64,000 nucleotides of DNA. Source: Anagrus nilaparvatae (taxonomy: Eukaryota; Arthropoda; Insecta; Hymenoptera; Mymaridae). Under the pieces are notes generated by a model, which worked only from the letters and a program-made list of their open reading frames with translations, searched no databases and had not been told where the DNA came from. Numbering within the stretch: the first letter of the stretch is position 1; the number at the start of each line of letters is the position of its first letter. Positions 34,968-46,054 of the stretch are shown here, one piece after another. Location: positions 13,330,001 through 13,394,000 of the forward strand of contig JAKSXM010000014.1 of assembly GCA_022575985.1 (NCBI GenBank). Reading direction: 5' to 3'. The position numbers were made by a program, and so were the translations under genes.

Positions 34968-35724
34968 TCTATTATAAAAAATAATTGATTTACAGGCGCA
35001 CACATAAAAAATTATCTCGAACTAACACTATACTCACTTTCATAAAAAATTATTCGTTTTTTTTCTTCTCTTTAAAAATTATAGAAAATAACTCCAATCG
35101 AAATGTATCGAATTAATTCGATATATTTCGAGTTAAAAAAAGTTTTTAAATCACCATCAGAACAACTAGGAAATAATAACTTCTTAGGAGGTGTCTTATT
35201 TATTTATTATAATATTTCGTATATTTTTTTATCAAGCAAAAGCGGCAGCTTTGGATTTATGGGATAGAGGGGCGGGGGGGGGGGGCGGTCACGTGACCCT
35301 CCATCGCAAGCAAAAGCTAGCTTTGCTTATATATATCTCTTTTTTTTCTCTCACTCTTTACTCATTGCTTCTAGGTGAAAGGGACATACATTTACATATA
35401 ACTCACGATCGGATAAGGCTGAGATATCGAAATTTTGGTTTGAATTTGATCGCATTTTTGCGATTTACAGGGTTACCAATATTGCGCCACTTTAAAAATG
35501 AGCGGAGTGAAGAGTAAATGAACTTTATGATTATTTTTGGTGGTAATTTAAGTTTCTGGGTGCGATCTTTCGATTGAAAATATTTTTGAGCCAGGAAACT
35601 GAATACTTTGAGAAATAAAAATTTTATTTCCACAAAAAAAGATTTTTTTTGCAAAACTTATAATAAAATTAAACTATTATGTAAAAAAAACTATTATCTA
35701 ATTAAAATAGGTTTTTATGTAAAT
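34968..35724. other. Unassigned, with G-run and CACGTG palindrome
   Basis: No gene supported. At about 35268-35300 a G-run of 10-11 bases is followed by GGTCACGTGACC, a perfect 12-base palindrome. A 108-codon frame across this region (35191-35517) includes the G-run and shows no family motif. Confidence 0.45.
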
Positions 35725-36305
35725 AGGCCATTGAATAAAGATCTCGACTTGGACAGAAATCCTCCAGAAATGAAAAGTTTTGGAATGTGTTGGTTTTAGG
35801 CTAATTTGAAAGGGGAAACGAAATCGGACATTCCAATCGAGTGCTGGCCCCCCCCCAGGGGGGGCAAATCGTTTTTTAAAAATAACTCAAAAAGTAAGCA
35901 AAATATAAAAAAAAGTTTCAAATAAAAATTATAGTTGAGAAAATTTCCGACGAAAATAGTTCTTAAAAATTTTTCAGTCGGACGCACTGGGACCGAGCTA
36001 TAAGCGGTCAAAGCTAAGACCTTTTTTACCAAATTTTCAAAAATTGATATTTCACGAAAGAAAAAAAAATGCGTTTTTTATGAGTTTTTTTGATTTTTTG
36101 GTAGTCAAAAGTGTTAGATATGGGTATGTAAGGTTTTTTACATATAATAGTATGTTTGTGAATTTAAAATTTTGCATGCATATGTTCCTGCACCCCCACA
36201 CATAGACGTAGCAACCCCTAGATTGTGCATTTTTTTTAAGTATCCATTTTTGGATGTTTTCAGCTAAAAAATCTTATAAATTTGGGCAAACTTAGTATGG
36301 AAACT
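35725..36305 (+). repeat. ~580-bp dispersed repeat, copy 1 (partner 55111-55702)
   Basis: Collinear with 55111-55702 in the same orientation at high identity. Starts TAGGCCATTGAATAAAGATC; includes AGTGCTGGCCCCCCC followed by a C/G-run, AGTCGGACGCACTGGGACCG, and CACCCCCACACATAGACG. No preserved reading frame. Confidence 0.85.
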
Positions 36306-36450
36306 ATCGAATAATTTTGCAATAATTTGTTAATAACAATTAATCTAAAATAGACCCCGGATTCGGATTTAGCAGGTCGAAGAACATATAATACACCTAT
36401 TTTTATCCACGGACCTAAAAAATAAATTGGTGGCGGCCCGACTACATCTG

Positions 36451-36644
36451 CACTGAAACTATTGGTCGGTAACTAGAGATTCTCCAAAAATCAGCTGTCC
36501 AATAGATACCAATATTTTTGGTTAGACTAAAATTTTGCAGACGTGATTCTCGGCTACTTACCTGTAAATATTGGTATCTATTGGACACCCGCTTTTTGTG
36601 AAATCTGTAGTTACCGTTGTCGGTAACCACCAATAGTTTTAGTG
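36451..36644. mobile_element. 194-bp MITE
   Basis: Inverted ends CACTGAAACTATTGGT (left) and CACTAAAACTATTGGT (right, reversed), with a second nested inverted pair, GTCCAATAGATACCAATATT, in the middle. No clear target duplication. Non-coding. Confidence 0.75.
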
Positions 36645-37252
36645 TACGATTCATTGCGACATCAAGAGTAAGTGCAGGAATGATTATATGTTAGTTCAAC
36701 ACCTGCAGTCATCCGTATAACCGCAATACGTCTCAATATTAGCCTATACCTTGGACTTCAGATTTTTTATGTAATAACCATCTTTTCAATGAATGAAAAA
36801 ACTTGCATAAAACACGTTTACTGACTTCCCTTTGTATAACAAATATCAATACTGCCTTATGTACCTACCAAAACCATGTTAATCCTTGAAACTAAAATTA
36901 TGCATGTTCCTGATTCAAAATTATTTTAAGTCCTATTCCCCTCCCTCTTGATTGTGACATTTCCAACCCCCTTGATTAATGAACCTCTTGGAATAGTAAT
37001 ATAGCTTACAACTCATTGCACGACAATCGACTATAAGACCCATACCATTCAATTCCAGAGGCATTTCTCTAACAACCTGTATACGTCTTAGTTAGGGAAT
37101 TCATTGGTCAGAGCGTTCTTAATTTTAATCAATGCTTTACGTGCACCAAATATTAAGTAATTAAATAATTTTTTTAATAATCATATTATATTTTAGTATT
37201 TTTATCTCACAAAAGTATTAAAAAATAATTTTATAACTCCCTAAAAGTTCCT
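36645..37252. other. No recognised feature
   Basis: AT-rich. About 36885-36965 (AAATTATTTTAAGTCC followed by a C-rich stretch) resembles the degenerate minisatellite of the conserved-end elements, too weakly to assign. Confidence 0.4.
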
Positions 37253-37261
37253 GTATTTATT

Positions 37262-38840
37262 TATTATTAAGAAATAAAATTTCTTATTTCCTACATAGTA
37301 CATAAATGGTATTTCACTCGAATACATTGAGCGAGATCATCAGTAAGAAACTCAATGTATTTTTCTTATATACCAAAACTCAGCTTGAGTTGTCTTTGAT
37401 TTCTTATATACTCTCCCGACTTCATTTCCCTTGCGAGAAAGTATACTTGAAATCAATTTATAACATGGACCACTGTATGGCAACAAATGTTATAGCTGAG
37501 TAAAATGTATTACATTCAAAGCACCAAATTCATGGCATTAGATGTGAATATGAATGTAATAACTAATCAAGAATGCCCGTAAAGCAAATTAAAATAAAAC
37601 AAAATATATATAAATATATATTAGATTTTGATTCCATGTACTAGATTCATAAGAATATAAAAATTATTAAGAAATAAAATTTCTTATTTCCTACATAGTA
37701 CATAAATGGTATTTCACTCGAATACATTGAGCGAGATCATCAGTAAGAAACTCAATGTATTTTTCTTATATACCAAAACTCAGCTTGAGTTGTCTTTGAT
37801 TTCTTATATACTCTCCCGACTTCATTTCCCTTGCGAGAAAGTATACTTGAAATCAATTTATAACATGGACCACTGTATGGCAACAAATGTTATAGCTGAG
37901 TAAAATGTATTACATTCAAAGCACCAAATTCATGGCATTAGATGTGAATATGAATGTAATAACTAATCAAGAATGCCCGTAAAGCAAATTAATTTAAAAT
38001 TAATTTAACAAATTAATTTAAAATTAATTTAACAAATTAATTTGCTTTACGGGCATTCTTGATTAGTTATTACATTCATATTCACATCTAATGCCATGAA
38101 TTTGGTGCTTTGAATGTAATACATTTTACTCAGCTATAACATTTGTTGCCATACAGTGGTCCATGTTATAAATTGATTTCAAGTATACTTTCTCGCAAGG
38201 GAAATGAAGTCGGGAGAGTATATAAGAAATCAAAGACAACTCAAGCTGAGTTTTGGTATATAAGAAAAATACATTGAGTTTCTTACTGATGATCTCGCTC
38301 AATGTATTCGAGTGAAATACCATTTATGTACTATGTAGGAAATAAGAAATTTTATTTCTTAATAATTTTTATATTCTTATGAATCTAGTACATGGAATCA
38401 AAATCTAATATATATTTATATATATTTTGTTTTATTTTAATTTGCTTTACGGGCATTCTTGATTAGTTATTACATTCATATTCACATCTAATGCCATGAA
38501 TTTGGTGCTTTGAATGTAATACATTTTACTCAGCTATAACATTTGTTGCCATACAGTGGTCCATGTTATAAATTGATTTCAAGTATACTTTCTCGCAAGG
38601 GAAATGAAGTCGGGAGAGTATATAAGAAATCAAAGACAACTCAAGCTGAGTTTTGGTATATAAGAAAAATACATTGAGTTTCTTACTGATGATCTCGCTC
38701 AATGTATTCGAGTGAAATACCATTTATGTACTATGTAGGAAATAAGAAATTTTATTTCTTAATAATTTTTATATTCTTATGAATCTAGTACATGGAATCA
38801 AAATCTAATATATATTTATATATATTTTGTTTTATTTATT
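37262..38840. repeat. 1.5-kb palindrome of four identical 400-bp units
   Basis: Two head-to-tail 400-bp units (37262-37661, 37662-38000) are followed, after a ~50-base AT spacer centred at 38014, by two units in exact reverse order and orientation (38030-38430, 38431-38840). The offset between neighbours is exactly 400 and the axis is constant. I found no substitution across the 198-bp open stretch present in every unit (37306, 37706, and reversed 38126, 38526). Each unit carries two TATATAAGAAA motifs on one strand and a hairpin pair TACATTGAG/CTCAATGTA. The 65-codon frames are identical because the DNA is identical. Satellite-like or recently duplicated element; an assembly effect is possible. 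Confidence 0.92.
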
Positions 38841-38850
38841 TATTGTTTAT

Positions 38851-39971
38851 AACTTATAATTATTTTTTTTATTAATATATCTCGTTAATTATTTAACTAC
38901 ATATAACTGATTAAAACAATTTTGAAAAACTATAATTAAAATTAATAAAATTTCAAATTTGAATGTCTAAAAAAATAACAATGAAATTTCCATCAGACAA
39001 TCAGAATGACTCTTTAGCTATAACAATGAACATAGTTACTGTTGTGATGAGCATCTCATTTTTATGAAAAGTATGAAAAAGATTATTTATTTGTTTAAAT
39101 TATAAAAACTGTCACATTAGAATAAATTTTAAAAGTAAGTTTAAATATCTATTTAGAGCTATACAGTTCGAACCGGCCCCTTTTCTTATTAACACGTAAA
39201 TATCGTACTTAAAATTTTTTTTTTATACAGTATTTACATGTTATAAGAGTTGGTACCTGTCTGAGCTGCATAGCTATGATTGTGTTTTATGTTAAAGTTT
39301 AAATTTGTCTTTTTTATCAAATAATAGAATCTTTTCTTTTATGGTAAAAAAATACTTTGGGTCTAATTTTTTTTTATTTTACATAAATCATATGTTCAAT
39401 TTTTTCTATCATTAATATCGATAAAACAATACTCTAGTCATATCGATTATAAATCATAGTATCATATTAATATTTATATACAATAGATGGCTCTAATTGC
39501 ACAATATATTTGTTACTTACCAAAAAAAATTTTTAATTAATAACAGTTGATTGTAAACAACAATCATATATATTTTATAAATTTATATTTTTTAAGATTA
39601 TTTTATTATAATTTATTTATATTTAAGTTCACAATTTGCCTACACATCAGTATTTTTTCTGTGATATTTTAATTTTTAATAATTTACATTTATTAATATT
39701 AAAAATATTCTAATAATATGACTTGTAGTAAGCTAATATAAATGCAATTCAGTCTATTTTTATTATAATTTATTAAAAAAATATTTCATGTTTATAGGAT
39801 ACATTTTAAATATCTGCAAATTTATTTATTTATTAATTTTTGACAAAACATTGACCAAGAGAATCAATATTCTCAGTATGTAATCTAAATTGTAAACATT
39901 TGAGTAAGAAAAAATTTTTATGTCCATATTATTCAATTACTTATTATATTTTTATTAAAAAATTCTTTATA
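38851..39971. other. AT-rich DNA, one dispersed repeat
   Basis: 38990-39063 matches 31098-31170. About 39145-39240 contains CAGTTCGAACCGG and a TATTAACACGTAAATA/TATTTACATGTTATAA inverted pair. No gene supported. Confidence 0.45.
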
Positions 39972-40341
39972 TACACTGAAAAACCGAAGAAATTGAAGCA
40001 ATGACTAAGAAGCAATTGATATATGCCAATGATGGATATCATTAATTCAATGGCGAGATTGGAATTATTTCAAATATTTAAAACTATATTGAAATGATTT
40101 TGAATATTATCATTTCAATGTATATTTATTAAAAGAAAATAAGAAAACATTTATTTTTTTATTTTCTCTTATTGTATATTTACATTTAATATTTTATTCT
40201 TATATTTACTTGTTTATTGTCTCTGCCCCGCGTGTTTATTTTTTTTTGAATTATACTTTACAATTTTTTTTTTTTTTTGAATTTATTTATTTATTTATTT
40301 TTTTAAATTTTTTTATTAGTTATTATAACATATTTATTAAC

Positions 40342-40431
40342 AATATCAGAATTGAAGGTTTTTGACCGAGAGGGCAATAAAAAAAAAACAATAAACATGT
40401 GTGTAAAACACGGAGATGATACTACCGTGTA
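40342..40431 (-). repeat. Penelope-like element 3' flank, minus copy
   Basis: Reverse complement of 43690-43731 plus 43972-44016. Shared motifs are CTCGGTCAAAAACCTTCAAT and ACGGTAGTATCATCTCCGTG. The plus copy has about 240 extra bases (43732-43971) between the two motifs. It forms the left half of an inverted pair bracketing the cluster, as is common for Penelope-like insertions. Confidence 0.8.
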
Positions 40432-41435
40432 TTTTTTTTTTTTTTTTTTTTTTTTAAGGGAAATATGTGAATCTTGCATCAGCCATGGAGTGTTTGCGGG
40501 CCTTAAAGACCCGCAAATTTCCATGACCGCCCAGTTGTACACTTTGTACAAAGTGTACAACTGGGAGACCACCGGCGAACATGGTCGCCGGCTACGCCCC
40601 AGATTCTTACTGGACAAACACACTTTAAACCCCCCGCGCTTGTTTGTCCCAAACCGGAACTCCCTTTTCAGGTATAACTTCAGTTTGGGACGCGCAGCCT
40701 AGGCAGATTGCCGCTGCATTCCCCCCTGCCTAGGGGCAGGAGAGCTCTCTACGATAGAAAGCCCTCCTCCTTCTTCTCCAACAAGATGGTCGATATTTTA
40801 TGTCTGTACTTGGCAGTTTCTGTGGTCTTCGCCCAGACTTCTGATCCGTAGAGCAGGACAGAGGTGACGACTGGCATCAGGAGCCTTCGCTTCCCTGGTT
40901 TGGGTCCCCCAATGTTGGCCATGAGCCTTGACAGGGAGGATGCGGCCGACGCTGCCATTTCAAACGACCTCTAAAATTGCTCCCAGAAGGTCAGCTTGTT
41001 ATCAAGCTGAACTCCCAGGTATTTCACCGATGTTCTGGTTCGGATCGTGTGAGGGTTGCCGCCGTCGTCGATAATTACATCGAAGTCGGTGGGAACCCTT
41101 CGACGAGTCAGCAGTACGATCTCCGTTTTTGGGATCGCAAGCTGGAGCCCGTGATCGCCCATCCAGAGGTTGATCCGTCTCATGACTAGATTCAACCTCT
41201 CCTGGGTCACTTCCATGTCCCTGCCAGTTATGGTCAGGGCCACGTCGTCGGCGTACCCGATCAGGGAAACTCCTTCCGGGAGGTGGATGCGCAACAAGCC
41301 ATCGTAAAAGGCATTCCACAGATCCGGTCCAAAAACCGAACCTTGCGCGATGCCTGCACTCAAAACCCTTTCACGCCTTCCATCGAGCGTGTCGTAGAGC
41401 AGTCTCCGGTCCCGCAGGTAATCCTTTAGTACTTT
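40432..41435 (-). mobile_element. 5'-truncated R1/Jockey-like LINE
   Basis: On the minus strand this is the 3' end of an ORF2, a GC-rich 3' UTR and a poly(A) tail, seen as 24 T at 40432-40455. It replaces sequence between the Penelope coding end (41436) and the Penelope 3' flank (40431), so it inserted into the inverted Penelope copy. The 3' UTR has a hairpin built on CCAGTTGTACACTTTG (about 40540-40563). Its GC content is far above its surroundings. Confidence 0.85.
40749..41435 (-). pseudogene. R1/Jockey-like LINE reverse transcriptase, C-terminal half
   Basis: Reverse transcriptase of a non-LTR retrotransposon, which would copy its RNA into DNA at a nicked target. The frame includes AGIAQGSVFGPDLWN (RT motif B region), LIGYADDVALTI (catalytic YADD box), GLQLAIPKTEIVLLTRRR and VKYLGVQLDNKLTFWEQF. 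An in-frame TAG (about 40968) follows, then RLMANIGGPKPGKRRLLMPV and SVLLYGSEVW, both typical of R1/Jockey-clade ORF2. The N-terminal endonuclease and RT motif A are missing. The frame is continuous with the adjacent Penelope fragment. Dead copy: 5'-truncated and with a premature stop. Confidence 0.85.
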
Positions 41436-41898
41436 AACATAGTTAATCAGATTTTTGTGATTGCTGTTAAGGAATTTAGTATCTTTCTTTTCATTTATTG
41501 AGAATTTGTCCATTTGGATGTAAAGACTTTCTGATGTCCTTTTTTTGTACAAGTTTGGTTCTCTATCTAGTATGGATACCTTATTTAAGTCAAAATTATG
41601 GCCATTAACACAATGATTAGGAACTACTTTGTTACGATTATTATCTATGTCTTTTTGATGTTCTTCCATCCTATGATATAGAGCTCTTTTGGACTCACCA
41701 GTATAAGAAGCTTTACAAATATTACACTTAAATTTATATACAGAGTTAACATTTTCCATCTTAGGAGTCACATCTTTGCCCTTAACAATAAATTTACTTA
41801 ACTTGTTAGTAATCATAGGAATGGGAATAATATTGTGTTTTTTGTAAATATTTTTCATATTATTGAAAAGAAAAGGTAGATGGGGAATTCTGTTTATG
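41436..41898 (-). pseudogene. Penelope-like element GIY-YIG end, inverted partial copy
   Basis: About 150 codons, nearly identical to the C-terminal part of the plus-strand Penelope-like protein. They run from the PHLPFLFNN stretch through VYKFKCNICKASYTGESKRA to NSNHKNLINYV. At 41436 the Penelope sequence ends and the LINE begins in the same frame, so an open frame of 295 codons (40971-41858) joins the two. The head-to-head layout with the plus copy (turning point about 41900-41930) is a typical Penelope insertion pattern. Confidence 0.85.
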
Positions 41899-41960
41899 AA
41901 ATATTAAAATATCTTAACCAGTGCAATTATTTACATAAAAAATATCATAAATTGCAGTGA

Positions 41961-43493
41961 ACACGTACTGAATCGATCCTTGCAAAATTTTACGCGTTAT
42001 TAAAGTCACATAAAGCAAATTTCATAACTGAACTTCCATCCAGACCGGTAATTTCTGACATTAATACCCCTCCTTCTTTTTTAACAAAATTTATCTGTAA
42101 AATCTTACAAAATTGTTGTCCACTTCCTAAGTCACATATAAAAAACAGTTTCGAATTAAAAGACAAACTGTCCAATATAGACATTCCTGATGATCGTATT
42201 CTAATTTCTCTAGATGTTGTTTCTCTGTTCTCTAATGTTTCTAAAGAACAAGCTCTGGAATCATTGGACAAAAGATTCAACAAAATTCATTCCAAGTCAA
42301 ATATTCCATTTCATTTAATAGTTTTTATTGTAAACTTTATTTTTGACAACTTATATTTTACTCATGATAATAAAGTGTACAGACAAATATTTGGCACCCC
42401 TATGGGGTCAGCCTTATCTCCACTCCTTGCAGATATAGTTATGGAAGATATAGAATTGGAGGCTCTATCCAAATTAGATTTTTCTCCTACGTTTTACCTT
42501 TGTTATGTAGATGATATCATAACCTGCATCCAAAGAAATAAACTGAGCCACATGTTACACACTTTTAACAATATTAATACCAACATTCAATTCACATATG
42601 AAACAGAAAAGGATAAAAGCATCAATTTTTTAGACATCTTAATAATTAACAAGAATAATAAAATCATTACTAACTGGTTACAAAAAACATGCTTTTCAGG
42701 TCGGTTTCTTAACCACAATTCTAATCACCCAATATGCTATAAAATAGGGATTGTATATAACTTAGTTGATAGAGCTATAAACTTATCAAATTGGAAATTT
42801 CATGATAATAATATAAAATTTTGCAAGAATCTGCTACTACTTAACGATTATCCTACAAAATGTATCAATAAATTTGTCAATAAAAGAATAAATACCATCA
42901 AACAAACAAACAGTATTAATGAGAGCTATAATATTACTGATATCAATGAAACTGACTTACATCAAAACAATTATGTAAATAATATCAATACTAATATCTA
43001 TAATAGATTACCCAAGTCCAAAGTTCCCCATTTACCTGTTCTTTTTAATAATATGAAAAATATTTACAAAAAACACAATATTATTCCCATTCCTATGATT
43101 ACTAACAAGTTAAGTAAATTTATTGTTAAGGGCAAAGATGTGACTCCTAAGATGGAAAATGTTAACTCTGTATATAAATTTAAGTGTAATATTTGTAAAG
43201 CATCTTATACTGGTGAGTCCAAAAGAGCTCTATATCATAGGATGGAAGAACATCAAAAAGACATAGATAATAATCGTAACAAAGTAGTTCCTAATCATTG
43301 TGTTAATGGCCATAATTTTGACTTAAATAAGGTATCCATACTAGATAGAGAACCAAACTTGTACAAAAAAAGGACATCAGAAAGTCTTTACATCCAAATG
43401 GACGAATTCTCAATAAATGAAAAGAAAGATACTAGATTCCTTAACAGCAATCACAAAAATCTGATTAACTATGTTTCGATAAAATACAATTAA
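41961..43493 (+). pseudogene. Penelope-like element: reverse transcriptase plus GIY-YIG endonuclease, 5'-truncated
   Basis: A continuous frame of about 510 codons ending at 43493, with no in-frame ATG supporting a full-length start. Order: KFYALLKSHKANFITELPSR (Penelope RT entry, compare the LPKxHK motif), LISLDVVSLFSNV (motif A), IFGTPMGSALSPLLADI (motif B), CYVDDIIT (catalytic YVDD), INFLDILI. Then an AT-rich linker, and a C-terminal GIY-YIG-type domain: YKFKCNICKASYTGES, RMEEHQKD, HCVNGHNFD with conserved Cys/His. Penelope proteins usually exceed 700 residues, so the N-terminal third is missing and a stop (41958) precedes the frame. The surviving domains look uncorrupted. AT-rich codon use contrasts with the neighbouring LINE. 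Confidence 0.88.
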
Positions 43494-44016
43494 ATTATAC
43501 TTCTCAATATCTTAATTCTCTTTTCCTATGTTTATGCTTATTTTTTATTACTGCATTTACATTCAAAAAAATATATTCTTAAAAAAATTTTTTTTCTAGC
43601 TCATCTCTCTTCTCTTTTCCTGTTCTGTACAAGTTTCGTTTTCTTTTCTTATATACTGTGCTACGTGATATTTTTTATATTATAGTTATAATACACGGTA
43701 GTATCATCTCCGTGTTTTACACACATGTTTACGTATACATAAAAACAATGACGAAGAACAATTTTGTTCTATAAACCAAAGTTTATTAAATATTAGATTT
43801 TTTATAATAATGTATACTTATTATTAATTTTGTATGGTAAGTTTTGTACTATTATTCTATATAATAAGTTATTTTGTAAAAGTAGTAATTTTTATTAAAA
43901 TAAATAAAATTTTTTCTAGTTTGAAAAGGTGGGCTTCTAGTCCATGAAACGCAACAAAATTTAAATTTATTGTTTTTTTTTATTGCCCTCTCGGTCAAAA
44001 ACCTTCAATTCTGATA
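43494..44016 (+). repeat. Penelope-like element 3' UTR and flank
   Basis: AT-rich 3' region ending with the two motifs shared in reverse with 40342-40431 (43690-43731 and 43972-44016). A 240-base AT-rich stretch lies between them. Confidence 0.65.
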
Positions 44017-44082
44017 TCATTTATTACAATAATGGGCGAAAAATTCGACACATAACATATTTATTAACGTTTTTAAACTTAA

Positions 44083-44520
44083 ATTATTTTTTAAAAATTA
44101 ATTATCCATTATAAAAAACTGATGAAAAATTTGATGACCTCTTCGGGATTCGATCCATAGACCTCTGGGGTGACAGACAGCTACGTTATCCACTACTCTA
44201 ACAGGACACTTTGATTTATTAAAAAAATTTTAAAGACTATATGTTACAGGTAATAATTTTCCCACCCCTTTTAATATTAAGAGTAATTTATGCATATCTA
44301 GGTATAGTGAATGCATATTTAAAAATAATAATTAAATCTAACATAAATAATTTTTAGGAAATTCCATTTCTTTATAATAGTAATAATGAATAGCAATAAA
44401 ATAAACAAAAACATCGCGCGCGCCATTAAAAGCCATAATTATAGTCTGAGTAAACAATAAATACGCAGAAGGATAGAAAGAGAAAGAATAGTACCTACAC
44501 ATATGCATAATACGTACTTT
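44083..44520 (-). repeat. tRNA-like repeat, copy 1
   Basis: Reverse-oriented relative of 48360-48790. On the minus strand it contains GGAAATGAAATGG-like and TTTAAATATGCAT sequence (AGGAAATTCCATTTCTTTAT on the plus strand at about 44357) and a GTATGCATAAATTAC-like block. A tRNA-like sequence follows at 44133-44210, with TTAGAGTAGTGGATAAC (A-box-like) and GGATCGAATCCCG (B-box-like). This may be a SINE with an unusually conserved upstream part. Confidence 0.6.
44133..44210 (-). tRNA. tRNA-like sequence (SINE-type, degenerate)
   Basis: Minus strand: GTGTCCTGTTAGAGTAGTGG start, a B box GGATCGAATCC, and a GTC end. The anticodon arm pairs poorly, so a functional tRNA is unlikely. Same start (AAGTGTCCTGTTAG) as the copy at 48690. 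Confidence 0.55.
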
Positions 44521-44810
44521 TTTTTGTTATTAATAATATTATTGAACTGAAATCAATTTCTATTGATTGAATGTTTTTAAACGTTAAATCAAAATATTAA
44601 AAACAATTATTTTGATTGTATGCCCTCTATTAATTCAATCTTATACTCTCATTTATTTTGACGAAAATTTACATCAAAACAATGACTGCCGTATTCGATG
44701 GCGAGAAGCCATTCGTTTAATAGCGGCGACATCAAATCAATGATATTTTCTATTGGCATATTTCAATCGCTTCTAAGACATTGCTTCAATAGTACCGGTT
44801 TTCGAGTGTA

Positions 44811-45239
44811 TTTTAGCTTGAAAAGGATCTTAATCGATCGAAACGTCGTTAAAAATAAAATTTTTTAAACATCTTACACTCGTAAAAATCATTTTTACAA
44901 ACTTTACCATATTTTATTAATACTTTTCAACGAGTAATAACTTCTTATTAACTTATTAAATTTCGTTAATTTTTTAATTTTTTTAATTATTTTTTTTATA
45001 AATAATATAGGTAAAACAAAAATTTTTAAACTTTTATAACTAACAAAATTTATTTTCAAACCAAATTTTATGGTAATTAAGTCAGTAAAATGAACTGCTG
45101 ACGCATGTTTTTGAAAAAGGGTTTTCATATTTGTAAATAATCCAAGAAAATTTGTAAAACTTGAATTTGTAGGAAACAGAAAATTAAAAATAAATTTTTT
45201 TAAAATTTGATAATAAATAACACAGCTGCAAAAAAAAAA
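44811..45239. other. No recognised feature
   Basis: AT-rich. Begins with a GATCGAAACGTCGTT motif near 44836. The minus-strand frame 44904-45128 is compositionally biased and unrecognised. Confidence 0.4.
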
Positions 45240-45835
45240 TAATCCTGATCCTGGAATTAAACCTACCTGCAGATAAGTTTTTCGACGTCCTAAAAACGAG
45301 TCTTAAGTCAGAATTTACCCTACACCCTCAGATTTTGCCCCAGCTACCCCAGCCACCCTGTAAACCGACCCAGAAGACAAATATTTTATTTTGGCCAAAA
45401 TTTAAAAATAAAAATATGTAAACTACGTTTATTGAAGTCGCAAAATTAAATCTGACATGAAAATTCACCCATTACCCTTAGTTTTTGCCCCAGCTACCGC
45501 GGACACCCTCTAAATCGACCCAAAATGCAAATATTTTACTTTGTACAAAAGTTTAAAATAAAAGTATTTTAACTACATTTTTTGATGTTCTGAAAACGAA
45601 TTTGAAGTCAGAATTCACCCATCATCCTTATTTTTTGATCCAGCTACCCCATCCACCCTTTTAATTACCCGAAAAAGCGAATATTTTACTTTCTGTAAAG
45701 GTTATAAATAAAAGTATCTTATTTTCGTATTTTAATGTTATAAAAACGAATTCCAAGTCAGCATTTATCCATCACCCTTAGTTTTTGTCCCAGCTACCCC
45801 AGTAACCCTCTAAAACACCCCAGAGGTAGGTTCAT
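45240..45835. repeat. ~160-bp tandem array with CCCCAGCTACCCC motif
   Basis: Four diverged units. Each has a TTTTGCCCCAGCTACCCC-like core (near 45335, 45490, 45645, 45790), a following CACCCTCTAAA..GACCC, and AATATTTTACTTTG. Copies differ by many substitutions, so the array is old. Non-coding. Confidence 0.85.
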
Positions 45836-46054
45836 AAATCGCATTAAAGCGGTTGCAGGATGGTGCTAAGAACTTTTGTTGAATACAGCTTTTTTACATA
45901 GATATCGACTGTCTCTCTCTTATTAGTTGAACAGTAATCTGCAGTCATGTAAATATCCAATCCTCCATGATATCTTTTAAATTTAATTTTTTGTTAATTT
46001 TCTTGTTGTCTATTGTTTTTCTTTTTGTATTAATTTTATTTTTGTTGATCCATC

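Larger units (their letters stand above)
39972..44810. mobile_element. Outer inverted-repeat element containing the Penelope/LINE cluster
   Basis: Ends TACACTGAAAAACCG (39972) and, reversed, TACACTCGAAAACCGG (44810). The inverted similarity runs about 100 bases inward: ATTGAAGCAATG, TTAGAAGCGATTG, ATATGCCAAT, AATATCATTGA. TA at each edge could be the target duplication. Everything between (Penelope-like element, LINE, tRNA-like repeat) appears to be nested cargo. No transposase seen. Confidence 0.6.

Noticed and set aside
35191..35517. 108-codon frame as a gene
   Set aside because: Runs through a poly-G tract giving poly-Gly and has no recognisable domain or splice context.
37306..38723. Four identical 65-codon frames, which could look like a small gene family
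   Set aside because: The whole 400-bp unit is identical, including non-coding parts, so identity of the frames is not evidence of selection. No family motif, signal peptide or splice signals seen.
40303..40702. Frames on both strands around 40.3-40.7 kb
   Set aside because: They span the LINE poly(A)/poly(T) tract and its 3' UTR hairpin; no ORF of the element lies there.
41990..42283. 97-codon minus-strand frame opposite the Penelope-like gene
   Set aside because: It is the antisense shadow of the RT motif A region, which reads clearly as Penelope RT on the plus strand.
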